Assembly (NCBI GenBank): GCA_944351345.1
Contig: CALVPO010000007.1
Location: 1-21,261 of the forward strand
Length of the DNA: 21,261 nucleotides
Direction of reading: 5' to 3'
From: an uncultured Bacilli bacterium
GTDB lineage: Bacteria > Bacillota_I > Bacilli_A > RF39 > UBA660
Every line of letters starts with the position of its first letter. The first letter of the stretch is position 1. Of the stretch, positions 1 to 9,346 are shown piece by piece. Under the pieces are notes generated by a model. It saw only the letters and a program-made list of their open reading frames with translations. It searched no databases and had not been told where the DNA came from. A program made the translations under genes and the position numbers.

Positions 1-27
1 AGTGGTGGTGTGAGAGGGACAAAATAA
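1..27 (+). other. Possible 3' end of an upstream gene
   Basis: Frame 1 reads eight codons (SGGVRGTK) to a TAA at 25-27, and these bases are noticeably richer in G than the following sequence. Frame 3 is also open, from 3 to a TAG at 81-83, so the frame of any incoming gene cannot be fixed from so little sequence. No family is recognised. Confidence 0.25.
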
Positions 28-119
28 AAGGAAAACATAAATACTATGAATTCCAATTATTTTTCTCTACTCGATTAATTTTATAGTACTTTAAACAATT
101 TCATCAAAAAAATAACAAT

Positions 120-157
120 AAATGTATAAAATATGATATTATATATATCAAGGAGAA
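120..157 (+). promoter_or_regulatory. Candidate -10 and RBS for the jet operon
   Basis: TATAAA at 125-130, preceded directly by TG, is a possible -10 box; no convincing -35 lies 16-18 bases upstream. AAGGAG at 150-155 is the only strong Shine-Dalgarno. It lies 2 bases from the in-frame TTG at 158 and 14 bases from the ATG at 170, and neither spacing is ideal. The rest of 28-157 is AT-rich and shows nothing else. Confidence 0.35.
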
Positions 158-169
158 TTGTGGAAAAAT

Positions 170-1642
170 ATGGAAGTATATGAAAAATTAATAAAACAAA
201 TATCAGAAACAAAATATTTAAGTACAGAAAACTCTTATAGATATAGACCAATCATGAGATGCTTTTATAGACACTATGAAAGATTGGAATATTGGTTATA
301 TAAAGAAGATGTATATAATGAATTAAAAGACAATGATATATTTAATGATTATACATTAGAAGAATGTGAAAGAGACTTAGAAACTCTAACTGAATGGATG
401 AGTTTATCAAAGATGCAAGATACTAAAAATGCTACATCTATAGAAGAATTTAAAAATAAAAAATTTAGATATCAATTAACTGAATATGCTACCGAAATAG
501 AGAGATTAACAATATCTTTAGAAGAAATGGAAATAAAGACTTCATCACTTGAACCAAAACTATTTGATAGATTAAGAATCTCTATATCAAAATTAGAAAA
601 ATTAAGTGATATAAATAATTTTAATGATGAAGAACTTAGTGATTTATGGAACTCTTTAAATGAAGATTTTACCAAATTAAATCAAAATTACCAAGATTTT
701 TTAAAAAAATTTAATGAACCTAAGTCTGAAGAATTATTACAAAGTGTTCTATTTTTAAAGTTTAAAAGCGAAATATTAAAATATTTAAGAGAATTTGTAA
801 GAGGATATCAAAAAAATATATATTATATAAAAAATAGTATTTCTAACATTAACGATGCGTCTATAGAAATATTTTTAGAAAAACTAAATAGTTACTATCA
901 AAAAAAACCAATTTTTAATAAAAACTTTGATTTTAATCATTTAAAAGAAGTAAATTTAGAAAAAATTACAAATATATTTAAGTGGTTTATAGGAACTAGT
1001 TCTAATATTAGCGAAGGCGAGAAGTTAATGAATACTACAGATAATATTATAGTTAAAATTACTAAATATGCTAATTCTTTAATAGAACTAAGAGGAAATA
1101 TGACTAACAGAAAAGAAGAATACAAGCATTTATGTAAATTATTTGATAAATTAAACAATATAGACGAATGTAATAAATATGCATCAGTAGTCTTTGGTAT
1201 TGAAAATGTAAGACATTTTATAGGAAATTCTAACTTGAATACAGATGCAATTATAAATACTTATGATATACCTCCAATTGAAATACTTTTATCATCTAGA
1301 ACTAAATCCAGAAAAGAAAAAATCAAAATTGAACCAATTATTGACAAAACAGAAGAAAAAAAACGACTTTTAGAAGAATACAGAAATATGCAAGAACAAA
1401 ATAAAAAAATATTACTTAATTTAATAAAAGATAAAAAAATATCATTAACAGGTGAAATAAAATTATCTAAAGTTGAAAGAAGATATATTCAAAAATTATT
1501 AGCATCTTCCAACAATAAAGAAACTGAATTTGGACTTAGTTATAATGTTATTAAAAAATCTGGTAAATGTAGAATAATAACAGATGATGGTATATTCTTA
1601 ATGGATGCTAGAGAAATAGAATTTGAGGGGGAATATAAATGA
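170..1642 (+). CDS. jetA: Wadjet type I protein JetA (DUF2397, MukF-like kleisin)
   Basis: This is the first gene of a complete type I Wadjet system. JetA is the kleisin-like subunit (DUF2397/TIGR02677) that bridges the JetC ATPase heads, as MukF does in MukBEF; the complex extrudes DNA loops and recognises small circular plasmids. The protein is about 490 aa, lysine/glutamate-rich, largely helical in appearance, with no membrane segment or signal peptide, which fits a cytosolic structural subunit. The assignment rests on overall resemblance and on strict synteny with jetB, jetC and jetD; there is no catalytic motif to check. ATG 170 is preferred over the in-frame TTG 158, because the AAGGAG at 150-155 nearly touches the TTG; the TTG would add four residues. 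The TGA stop overlaps the jetB start as ATGA. Confidence 0.85.
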   Translation: MEVYEKLIKQISETKYLSTENSYRYRPIMRCFYRHYERLEYWLYKEDVYNELKDNDIFNDYTLEECERDLETLTEWMSLSKMQDTKNATSIEEFKNKKFRYQLTEYATEIERLTISLEEMEIKTSSLEPKLFDRLRISISKLEKLSDINNFNDEELSDLWNSLNEDFTKLNQNYQDFLKKFNEPKSEELLQSVLFLKFKSEILKYLREFVRGYQKNIYYIKNSISNINDASIEIFLEKLNSYYQKKPIFNKNFDFNHLKEVNLEKITNIFKWFIGTSSNISEGEKLMNTTDNIIVKITKYANSLIELRGNMTNRKEEYKHLCKLFDKLNNIDECNKYASVVFGIENVRHFIGNSNLNTDAIINTYDIPPIEILLSSRTKSRKEKIKIEPIIDKTEEKKRLLEEYRNMQEQNKKILLNLIKDKKISLTGEIKLSKVERRYIQKLLASSNNKETEFGLSYNVIKKSGKCRIITDDGIFLMDAREIEFEGEYK

Positions 1643-2820
1643 ATATTGATACAAACACTAAAGAACTAGAATATTTATTAAATAATTATTGGTGTGTAAA
1701 AGAAGCTAATCCCAAAGAATATTTCAATATTAAAAATAATTTAGATTATTATAAAGAATTTATTAGAGATAAATTAGGTAGCAAATTAATTGTAAACGAT
1801 AGATTTATAAAACTAGAAAAAATACCTGCTATTCCCAAAAATTATATGGGAATTTCAGAATTTGATGATAAATTAGAGTATGTTATTTTATTTATAATAT
1901 TACTTTTCTTAGAAGATAAGCCAAAATTAGAACAATTTATTTTATCTAATTTAATAGATTTTATTTCTAATACAGCAACTACTCTAGAATTAGATACAAT
2001 ACCTAACTGGAATATTTTACACCACAGAAAATGTCTAGTAACAGTAATAAATCATTTAAAAGATTTAAATATTATTAAAGTAGTAGAAGAAAGTAACTCA
2101 TTTACAGAGGATACTAAAGCAGAAGCATTATATGAAACAACAGGAATATCTAATTACTATGTAAGAGAATTTAAAAATAATATTTTAGAATATAATAACT
2201 TAAATGATTATATAAACGATGAATTTAATGAACAAAACGAAAATATAGGAGATGTTAGACGCTATAGGGTTTACAGACATTTATTGTATTCTCTAGCTTC
2301 ATATACCGATGATTTAACTGAATATGAAATAGATTATTTAAGAAAATTTAGAAGTAGTATTAATAATGAATTAAGCAAATATATTAAAGGAGAATTAGAA
2401 TTAACAAAAAATATGGCAATAGTACTATTTGAAGATGAAACAAAAGAAAAATTTGACTTTCCTAATAATAAAGCAATATCAGATATTCTTCTCCTAATAA
2501 ATAATAATATTTTAAATAAAGTAACAAATAATACATTAATTTTAGACAATAATGAAGTAATAATAATTTCAAAGGAACAATTATATAGAATTATTAAAGA
2601 AACAAAAACTGAATATGAAATTTATTTTAGTAAAAATTATCGTGAAATGCCTATTGATAATTTTATAAAAGAAGTAATAGCTTATTTAAAAGAATATGAT
2701 TTTATAAGAGAAGATGAACTTGGTTACAAAATATATCCTATTGTATCCAAATTAATAGGTTATATTCCTAAAGAAGATAAAGAACAATTAAATTTATTTG
2801 GAGGTATAGAAAATGAATAG
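1639..2820 (+). CDS. jetB: Wadjet type I protein JetB (DUF2398, MukE-like)
   Basis: JetB (DUF2398/TIGR02678) is the winged-helix, MukE/KITE-like subunit that binds the JetA kleisin and completes the condensin-like JetABC motor. The 393-aa length suits the family. There are no membrane segments, and the C-terminal part (around residues 320-380) is a winged-helix-like stretch of alternating helices and strands ending in a YIPKED-type tail. A run of G at 1627-1631 inside the jetA tail gives a strong RBS for the ATG at 1639, and the ATGA overlap implies translational coupling. The stop at 2818-2820 lies inside jetC. Identification depends mainly on its place between a DUF2397-like and a TIGR02680-like SMC gene, which is the canonical type I order. 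Confidence 0.85.
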   Translation: MNIDTNTKELEYLLNNYWCVKEANPKEYFNIKNNLDYYKEFIRDKLGSKLIVNDRFIKLEKIPAIPKNYMGISEFDDKLEYVILFIILLFLEDKPKLEQFILSNLIDFISNTATTLELDTIPNWNILHHRKCLVTVINHLKDLNIIKVVEESNSFTEDTKAEALYETTGISNYYVREFKNNILEYNNLNDYINDEFNEQNENIGDVRRYRVYRHLLYSLASYTDDLTEYEIDYLRKFRSSINNELSKYIKGELELTKNMAIVLFEDETKEKFDFPNNKAISDILLLINNNILNKVTNNTLILDNNEVIIISKEQLYRIIKETKTEYEIYFSKNYREMPIDNFIKEVIAYLKEYDFIREDELGYKIYPIVSKLIGYIPKEDKEQLNLFGGIENE

Positions 2821-5800
2821 ATTTAGAATAACAAAAATAGGATTACTTAATTTTTGGTTGTACGATGAAGAAGAATATGATTTTTATGGTGGAAAATTAA
2901 TATTAAGAGGAACAAATGGTAGTGGAAAATCAGTTACTATGCAGTCTTTTATTCCATTAATATTAGATGGTAATAAAAGTCCAGATCGTTTAGACCCTTT
3001 TGGATCTAAGGAAAGAAAAATTGAAGACTATATTATTGGAGATTCTGAATCATTTCAAAAAGAAGAAGCTACCTCTTATCTCTATATGGAAACTTATAAC
3101 AAAGAAGAAAATAAGTATATAACAATAGGTTTAGGATTCAGAGGAAGAAAAGGTAGACCAGTAGAATCCTGGGGATTTTCATTAAAAGATGGAAAAAGAA
3201 TAGGTAAAGATTTCTTTCTGTATAAAGATCCTGCTAATAAAATTCCTTTATCTAAGAATGAATTAAAATCAAGATTAGGCACAATCAATGAATTCACTGA
3301 TACAATAAAAGATTATAAATCTATGGTAAATAGATTATTATTTGGATTTCCTAATTTAGATACTTATGATGAATTTATTAAGTTATTATTACAGTTAAGA
3401 AGTAATAAATTATCAAAAGACTATAAACCAACTAATTTAGTAAATGTCTTAAATACAGTTCTACAACCCTTAACAGAAAATGATTTAAGACCACTATCAG
3501 AGGCTATTGAGCAAATGAATAAAACTAAAGAGCAAGTAGAAACGTTAGAAAAAAATGCTAAAGTTTTAAAAGATTTCTTGAAAATATATAAAAATTATAA
3601 TGAAATAATATTAATAACAAAAGCTAGAAACTACAAAGAAATAAATATAGAATATAAAAAGTTAGAAGAAACAATATCTAACTTAGAAAAAGAAATAAAT
3701 ATAATTAAAGAAAAATTATCATCCAAAAATACTAGATTTAATAAAATATTAAATGATATTTCTATTAATGAAGAAAATAAAAGACAGTTAGATAATAAAG
3801 ATTTAAAACAAAAAATAGAATCTCTTACTACCATCAACGAAAATATTAAATCATTAGAAGAAAAAATAAAAAAATTATCTATTAGTATTGATAACAAAGA
3901 AGAAGAAAAATTAAAATTAAATACAATAATTAATGAACTTGATAATGATATTTTTAAATTAAAAAAAGAAATAGATGAATCATGTCTAGATTTAAAAAGT
4001 TTGTCAGAAGATAGTTATTTTGATGAGATAGTATTTTTTGTTGATGAATTAACCGAAAATATAAATAGTACTAAATCATTTGAAAGTATCTTTATGTCTT
4101 TAAGAAATTATTCTACTAAGATTAATATTTTAATAAGTCTTTTAGACGAAGAACAACAAATAATGTTAGAAAGTGAATCTATTAGAGTAGAGTATGAAAA
4201 ATTATCTAATACTTATAAAGATTTAGAAAAGTTAATTGCTAATCAAGACAAAAACTTAAAAGAAAGTATCATGGCTTGGGAAGAAGATTTTATAAATAAA
4301 TTAAATAATAATAAGTATCTTAAATTAGATGATATAACTAAAAAACAAATATTTAATTTAATGAATGAATATACACATAGTAATTACGAAAAAGCAAAAG
4401 ATATATATAATGAGTATGCTAGAGGATTAATAAACAAAAATACAAGAAATATATTAACACTAGAAAATAAAAAGTCTCTAAAACAAACAGAATTATTAAA
4501 TATAGAAGAAAAGTATAAATTATTAGAACTATCAAATGATATAGAATTACCATCTATTAATGAACAAACAGACAAAATCTTAAAAGAAAATAATATAGAA
4601 AACATCCCATTATATAAATGTATTGAATTTAAAAATAATATAGATGATAAAATAAAAAATAACATTGAATCATCTCTATTAGATTTAAATATATTAAATG
4701 CCAAAATTATAAACGAAAAAGATTTAGATAAAGTTCTATCACTAAATAAAGAATTATTATATTTAACTAAAACCACAAAAAAGAAAAATAATATTCTTAA
4801 ATATTTTAATATAAAAATAGATAGTAATTCTAATATTAAAGAAGAGTATATTAAAAGTATATTAGAATGTATTAGTATAGATGAAAATGATATATTAGCA
4901 ATAGGAATAAATGGATTATCAAAAGTAGATGTAATCAACTCTATTGCCGATCCTGATTATAAACAAAGTTATATTGGATATTTAAAAAGAGTAGAATTAA
5001 GAGAAAAAGAATTAAAAAGTCTTGAAAATAAAATACTTGAAATAAAAAAAGAGATATTTACTATAGATAATTTAATAAAAGAAAATAATAATAAAATAGA
5101 CATAATAAAAATTGAATTAACTAATATACCATCAGATGACATGATAATTAAGATAATTGATAAAATAAAAGAATTAAATATTGAATTAAATTATAATGAT
5201 AAAAGACAAAAAGAATTAGAAAGTACTATAAATATTATTGACAATAAATTAAAGAAAGTAAAAGAAAAAATAACTCAGAATAAACAAGGTATGTATATAC
5301 CACTTAATTTATCTTCTTATAAAGAAGTATCTAATATAATTATCAGCATCAAAGAAATTCTTCATAACCTAAGAAACATTCATAATTCTTATTTAAATAA
5401 AGTAGATATGAATAAAAATAATCACGAAAGATTAGAAAGTGTTATTGAAGACATAGAATACTTAATAGCAGAAAAAGATGAAAAAGATAAGAGCTTAAAA
5501 GTAAATATTACTGCTAGAAATACCATTAATGAATTATTAGAAACTAAAGAATATAAAGATCAAAAAGAAAAATTATTAGAAATTGAAAATAATTTAATAA
5601 ACTATTATAAAGAGAAAGATAAATTAATAAAAGAAATATCTAGTTTAGAAAAAGATATAGAATATAATAATAATACATTAATTGAATTAACAACAGAAAA
5701 AGTATCAAAAGAAAAAAAATTAAACGTTTATAAAGAAATATTTTTAAGAGAATATAAATTAAAGTATGTTTATCATGAAGAAATAATTGATATAGATAAA

Positions 5801-6895
5801 ACTATAAAGCGTATAATTAAAGATGGTAGTTCAAGAAAAGAAATCTCCTTAAATGATGCTTTAAGTAAATTTTACTCATCTTATAATCATTATAGCTTGG
5901 AACTAAATGATTATTCACTAAGAAATATAATTCTTTTTGATGATTATGATATAAGCGATGAAAATTTAAGAAAAATATATGAAAATAATACTAGAGCAGA
6001 TATTAGCACTATGTATCAAGGAATTAAATTAAATTTAATAGAATTATATGACAAATTAGAAAGTGATATCGAAGATAATAAAGATCTTATAAGTAAACAA
6101 GATAGACATTTATTCGAAGATATTTTATTAAATACAGTAGGAGAAAAAATAAGAAAAAGAATAGAATCTTCAAATGAATGGGTCCTTAAAATAAATAATA
6201 TTATGGCTAAAATGCAAGAAAATAGTGCTCTTAGTTTTAAATTAGTATGGAAAAGTATTTCAGCTGATAACGAAGGAGAAATTGACACTAAAGAATTAGT
6301 TAGAATATTAAAAATGGATCCTAAACTATTAAAAGAAAGTGATGCTGAAAAATTAACAAATCATTTTAGAAGTAAAATAAAAAAAGCAGAAGAGTTATAT
6401 CAAGATTCATTTATATCATTTTATAAAATAATAGAAGAAGTATTAGATTATAGAAGTTGGTTTACATTCCAATTATTATATCAAAGAAAAGGAATGAATT
6501 TTAAAGAATTAACAGATAAAACTTTTTCTAAATTTAGTGGTGGTGAACGTGCTAAAAGTATGTATATTCCATTATTTGCAAGTGTTTATGCCAAATTAAA
6601 TTTAGCAAGAAATAATTCCCTTAGAATTATAGCACTAGATGAAGCTTTTGCAGGTGTTGATGAAGATAACATAAGAGAAATGTTTGGTATTTTAAAATAT
6701 TTAGATATTGACTTCATTATTAATTCACAAGTATTATGGGGAGATTATGACACAATAGACGATCTATCTATTTGTGAATTAATTAGACCTCAAAATTCTT
6801 CTGTAGTAACAGTAGAAAGATATCGCTGGAATGGTCAATATAAAGAAATTATCAATAATAGAATTGAATATCAACAGGAGCATAATAATGCATAA
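2813..6895 (+). CDS. jetC: Wadjet type I protein JetC (SMC-like ATPase, TIGR02680)
   Basis: JetC is the SMC/MukB-like ATPase of Wadjet, and ATP hydrolysis by its heads drives loop extrusion on the invading plasmid. In this 1,360-aa protein I see a Walker A GTNGSGKS at residues 33-40, a Q-loop-like region near residues 193-210, and very long Lys/Glu/Leu/Ile-rich coiled coils from about 240 to 1,150, broken by a hinge-like segment roughly at 600-720. The ABC signature FSGGERAK starts at residue 1241, and the Walker B IIALDE with catalytic E1277 is followed by the D-loop AFAGVD. Every ATPase element is intact. GGAGG at 2800-2804 lies 8 bases before the ATG; the start overlaps jetB by 8 bases and the end overlaps jetD by 8. 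Long minus-strand open frames inside this gene are AT-rich shadows. Confidence 0.95.
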   Translation: MNRFRITKIGLLNFWLYDEEEYDFYGGKLILRGTNGSGKSVTMQSFIPLILDGNKSPDRLDPFGSKERKIEDYIIGDSESFQKEEATSYLYMETYNKEENKYITIGLGFRGRKGRPVESWGFSLKDGKRIGKDFFLYKDPANKIPLSKNELKSRLGTINEFTDTIKDYKSMVNRLLFGFPNLDTYDEFIKLLLQLRSNKLSKDYKPTNLVNVLNTVLQPLTENDLRPLSEAIEQMNKTKEQVETLEKNAKVLKDFLKIYKNYNEIILITKARNYKEINIEYKKLEETISNLEKEINIIKEKLSSKNTRFNKILNDISINEENKRQLDNKDLKQKIESLTTINENIKSLEEKIKKLSISIDNKEEEKLKLNTIINELDNDIFKLKKEIDESCLDLKSLSEDSYFDEIVFFVDELTENINSTKSFESIFMSLRNYSTKINILISLLDEEQQIMLESESIRVEYEKLSNTYKDLEKLIANQDKNLKESIMAWEEDFINKLNNNKYLKLDDITKKQIFNLMNEYTHSNYEKAKDIYNEYARGLINKNTRNILTLENKKSLKQTELLNIEEKYKLLELSNDIELPSINEQTDKILKENNIENIPLYKCIEFKNNIDDKIKNNIESSLLDLNILNAKIINEKDLDKVLSLNKELLYLTKTTKKKNNILKYFNIKIDSNSNIKEEYIKSILECISIDENDILAIGINGLSKVDVINSIADPDYKQSYIGYLKRVELREKELKSLENKILEIKKEIFTIDNLIKENNNKIDIIKIELTNIPSDDMIIKIIDKIKELNIELNYNDKRQKELESTINIIDNKLKKVKEKITQNKQGMYIPLNLSSYKEVSNIIISIKEILHNLRNIHNSYLNKVDMNKNNHERLESVIEDIEYLIAEKDEKDKSLKVNITARNTINELLETKEYKDQKEKLLEIENNLINYYKEKDKLIKEISSLEKDIEYNNNTLIELTTEKVSKEKKLNVYKEIFLREYKLKYVYHEEIIDIDKTIKRIIKDGSSRKEISLNDALSKFYSSYNHYSLELNDYSLRNIILFDDYDISDENLRKIYENNTRADISTMYQGIKLNLIELYDKLESDIEDNKDLISKQDRHLFEDILLNTVGEKIRKRIESSNEWVLKINNIMAKMQENSALSFKLVWKSISADNEGEIDTKELVRILKMDPKLLKESDAEKLTNHFRSKIKKAEELYQDSFISFYKIIEEVLDYRSWFTFQLLYQRKGMNFKELTDKTFSKFSGGERAKSMYIPLFASVYAKLNLARNNSLRIIALDEAFAGVDEDNIREMFGILKYLDIDFIINSQVLWGDYDTIDDLSICELIRPQNSSVVTVERYRWNGQYKEIINNRIEYQQEHNNA

Positions 6896-8129
6896 ATATA
6901 CAGAATATTTTAAATCAAATAAAGGTTTTGATAGATTCATAGAGAAATTATATAAAAAATACCAGTCACTCTCTAAATTTTCTGGTACTATTAAGTTAAA
7001 TAATTTATCATTGGAAGAATCTATTAGCTTATCTAGATTATTTGGTATAACTTACAAAGAAAATGATAGTATAGTAATTTCTATTAAAAAATTTATTCAA
7101 ATTATGAATAATTCTAAATATGAAGACTTTGATATAAATATTTTAATTCAAGAATATTTAAACATAAAATTAATAACTAATAAAGAAAAACAAAATAACT
7201 TAAAAAAGCAAGAAGATAATTATTATAAAAGTATTATAAACGATGATTCCCTAGGATGTAATTGGCTAGAAAATACAATATCAAAAAAAAATAAAACATA
7301 TAAATTAATTCATCAAAGATATAATAAAAACAAAGTAGAATTAAAAAAAGAATTAATTAATATCACTACTTTAATAAATAATTTACCCAAAGAAAAAACC
7401 TTATTATCAATCTTTTCCTCAACACTAACAGGTGATCCCCACTATTTAGATTTAGATAATAATCATAGTTCCCTTTTCTTTTATGCATTATCATATGTAG
7501 ATAAATCTATATATCCAACTACTAGAGAAAATAAAATAAAATTATTATCTAAATATAATATCGAAATAGATAATTTATCTAATTATGTACTTACTTATAA
7601 TTTACTATCAGATAAAGAATATATTAATAAATTCTCAGAAAATAATGAGTCATTAATATTAAACATTCAAAATATTCTTACAACAAACTATTTTGATACC
7701 AAAAGTAAAAAAGTATTTATTTTTGAAAATCCTTCTATTTTAACTGAAATAATTATTAAAAAGATTAATTGTAGTGTTATTATATCAAGTGGATTTCCTA
7801 ATATAAGTGTTTATTTATTAATTGATAAATTAATAGAGACAGGAAACGTTTTATATTATAATGGCGATTTTGATCCAGAAGGATTGCTAATAGCAGATAA
7901 ATTACAAAATAAGTATAAAAATAAATTAAAATTATTTTGTTATAAAAAACAAGATTATGAAAATTGTATTTCTAATAATAATATAGATAAAAAAAGATTA
8001 AATATACTAGAAAAAATTTATAATAAAGATCTATTAATAATAAAAAAATTATTAATAGATAACAAATTATCAGGGTATCAAGAAAATAATAAAGAAAGAA
8101 TAATAAATTATATTAATATTTCCAAATAA
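6888..8129 (+). CDS. jetD: Wadjet type I nuclease JetD (DUF3323-DUF2399, Toprim)
   Basis: JetD is the nuclease of Wadjet: once JetABC has fully extruded a small circular plasmid, it makes the double-strand cut. The C-terminal half carries the Toprim-type acidic residues, namely E280 in the FENPS segment and the D-x-D pair D327/D329 in GDFDPEG, followed by a helix beginning GLLIADKL. Residues 182-190 (GDPHYLDLD) match the conserved GDPH-x-LD element of the family. The N-terminal half corresponds to DUF3323. ATG 6888 is chosen because AGGAG at 6876-6880 lies 7 bases upstream; a frame extending back to 6831 has no RBS and lies wholly inside jetC. The product is 413 aa with no truncation, so the four-gene system looks functional. 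Confidence 0.92.
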   Translation: MHKYTEYFKSNKGFDRFIEKLYKKYQSLSKFSGTIKLNNLSLEESISLSRLFGITYKENDSIVISIKKFIQIMNNSKYEDFDINILIQEYLNIKLITNKEKQNNLKKQEDNYYKSIINDDSLGCNWLENTISKKNKTYKLIHQRYNKNKVELKKELINITTLINNLPKEKTLLSIFSSTLTGDPHYLDLDNNHSSLFFYALSYVDKSIYPTTRENKIKLLSKYNIEIDNLSNYVLTYNLLSDKEYINKFSENNESLILNIQNILTTNYFDTKSKKVFIFENPSILTEIIIKKINCSVIISSGFPNISVYLLIDKLIETGNVLYYNGDFDPEGLLIADKLQNKYKNKLKLFCYKKQDYENCISNNNIDKKRLNILEKIYNKDLLIIKKLLIDNKLSGYQENNKERIINYINISK

Positions 8130-8130
8130 A

Positions 8131-8192
8131 GCTATATAATTATTCATATAATTTATTGGTGATTATATGAATAATATAAATATAGCTTTTTT
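8131..8192 (+). terminator. Long hairpin plus T6: jet terminator overlapping the zupT RBS and start
   Basis: Left arm 8131-8151 and right arm 8163-8186 pair over about 20 bp: a perfect 13-bp upper stem (8139-8151 with 8163-8175), a small asymmetric bulge, then 7 bp at the base (8131-8137 with 8180-8186). The 11-nt loop 8152-8162 contains GGTGA, the only RBS for the ATG at 8167, which itself lies in the right arm. TTTTTT follows at 8187-8192. The position, 2 bases after jetD, and the T-tract fit an intrinsic terminator for the jet operon. The buried RBS and start also suit an attenuator or translational switch for the transporter gene. Confidence 0.6.
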
Positions 8193-8909
8193 ATTAACCA
8201 TAATAGCAGGATTATCAACTTTAATAGGAACACTACCAATTTTCTTAAAATTAAAACATGAAAATAATATTATATGTGCATCACTTGCATTTGCATCAGG
8301 AGTAATGCTTTGTGTATCTATTACTGACCTAATACCAGAATCATTAACTATGCTAAAACATAATTTATCAGCTTTTATAACAATTATATTATCATTTCTA
8401 TTTACCATAATAGGAATAATTTTTTCCTCATTAATATCTAAAAATATCCCAGAAACAACTAATAATAATCTATATAAAGTAGGAATAATATCTATGTTAG
8501 CTATAATAATTCATAACGTACCAGAAGGTATAGCAACTTTCATATCAACAACAAAAAGCATAAACTTAGGCTTATCTTTAACATTAGCAATAGCAATTCA
8601 TAACATTCCAGAAGGAATATCCATAAGTGTTCCCATATATTATGCAACAAAAAGTAAATTTAAAGCTTTTAGTTATACCTTAGTATCAGCCTTATCAGAA
8701 CCATTAGGAGCCCTTCTAACATACCTTTTTTATCACCTTTTATCAACGATAATATGTTAGGACTTCTATTTTCCCTAATAGCAGGTATAATGATACAAAT
8801 ATCCCTAACAGAACTATTACCAACATCTCTAAAATATAATCAATCTAAAATTACAAGAAATTTCTTTATAATTGGTATTATATTCATGTTAATAAAAGTT
8901 GTATTTTAA
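8167..8909 (+). pseudogene. zupT: ZIP-family metal transporter (ZupT-like), frameshifted
   Basis: ZupT-type ZIP permeases move Zn2+ and other divalent metals across the membrane through eight helices. The first 197 codons carry the two metal-binding motifs, HNVPEG at residues 116-121 and HNIPEG at 145-150, and the SEPLGALL element near 177. The frame then stops at 8758-8760. The -1 frame continues from 8727 to a TAA at 8907-8909 and encodes the missing tail, LSPFINDNMLG followed by the SLIAGIMIQISLTELLP helix typical of the family. Restoring one T in the T6 run at 8726-8731 gives a normal 247-aa protein. As written, the last two helices are lost, so this is a recent pseudogene, a phase-variable gene or a homopolymer sequencing error. 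It is probably not part of the Wadjet system. Confidence 0.88.
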
Positions 8910-8944
8910 TATGATAAAACTTTAAAAATAATTTATTTTATGTT

Positions 8945-8966
8945 AATATATACTAAAATATTTTAG
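8945..8966 (+). promoter_or_regulatory. Candidate -10 region and 14-bp palindrome
   Basis: The 17-mer AATATATACTAAAATAT at 8945-8961 recurs with one mismatch at 9561-9577, each time a short distance upstream of a gene, so it is probably a shared -10 region (TAAAAT at 8954-8959). It overlaps a perfect 14-bp palindrome CTAAAATATTTTAG at 8953-8966 just before the RBS GAGG (8971-8974). The palindrome may be an operator or simply a product of AT-rich composition. No clear -35 is seen. Confidence 0.4.
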
Positions 8967-8980
8967 AAAAGAGGCAAATT

Positions 8981-9346
8981 ATGGATAATGAAATACAAGT
9001 AATATATTCACTGTTTTTTTATTATTATAAAGCAGGTTTCAATAATGGTAAAGAAGATGCTTTTAATATAATATATGGTAAATTAGACACAACAGATCAA
9101 GCATATTATTTAGAAGATAGTTGGGATTCATTAGGTTATCGCGACGGTTACGAATTTTATAAAAATTTATATAACAAATATGGCACTATAATTCCAGTAG
9201 ATATGATAGTAGGAGAACAAGCATGTGATATTTTACTTGAATCTTATTTTAAAAGAATTGCTGAATATAACCAAAACGCTAATGAACAAATAAGTGCTAT
9301 AGTATTAGCGCTGTTACCACATCGCCCCAAGGAGCCTCAAAGATGA
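8981..9346 (+). CDS. Small protein of unknown function
   Basis: This 121-aa protein is not recognised. It begins with an ATG 6 bases after the RBS GAGG (8971-8974) and has its own candidate promoter, so it is probably real. It is rich in Tyr, Phe, Asn and acidic residues, has no membrane helix or signal peptide, and contains tryptophan/tyrosine-rich stretches such as YYLEDSWDSLGYRDGYEFYKN (split here by position 52-70). A likely helical C-terminal region ends in the basic, proline-containing tail PHRPKEPQR. Its TGA stop overlaps the ATG of the degenerate tag gene as ATGA, so the two genes were once translationally coupled. No role can be assigned; soluble and cytosolic is the most that can be said. 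Confidence 0.6.
   Translation: MDNEIQVIYSLFFYYYKAGFNNGKEDAFNIIYGKLDTTDQAYYLEDSWDSLGYRDGYEFYKNLYNKYGTIIPVDMIVGEQACDILLESYFKRIAEYNQNANEQISAIVLALLPHRPKEPQR

Noticed and set aside
4384..4938. 184-codon minus-strand open frame
   Set aside because: It lies wholly inside the jetC coiled coil; its Ser/Phe/Leu/Ile-rich sequence is the antisense of Lys/Glu/Asn codons, and it has no RBS.
6831..6887. Upstream extension of jetD
   Set aside because: It overlaps the end of jetC and has no RBS, while ATG 6888 has AGGAG at ideal spacing.
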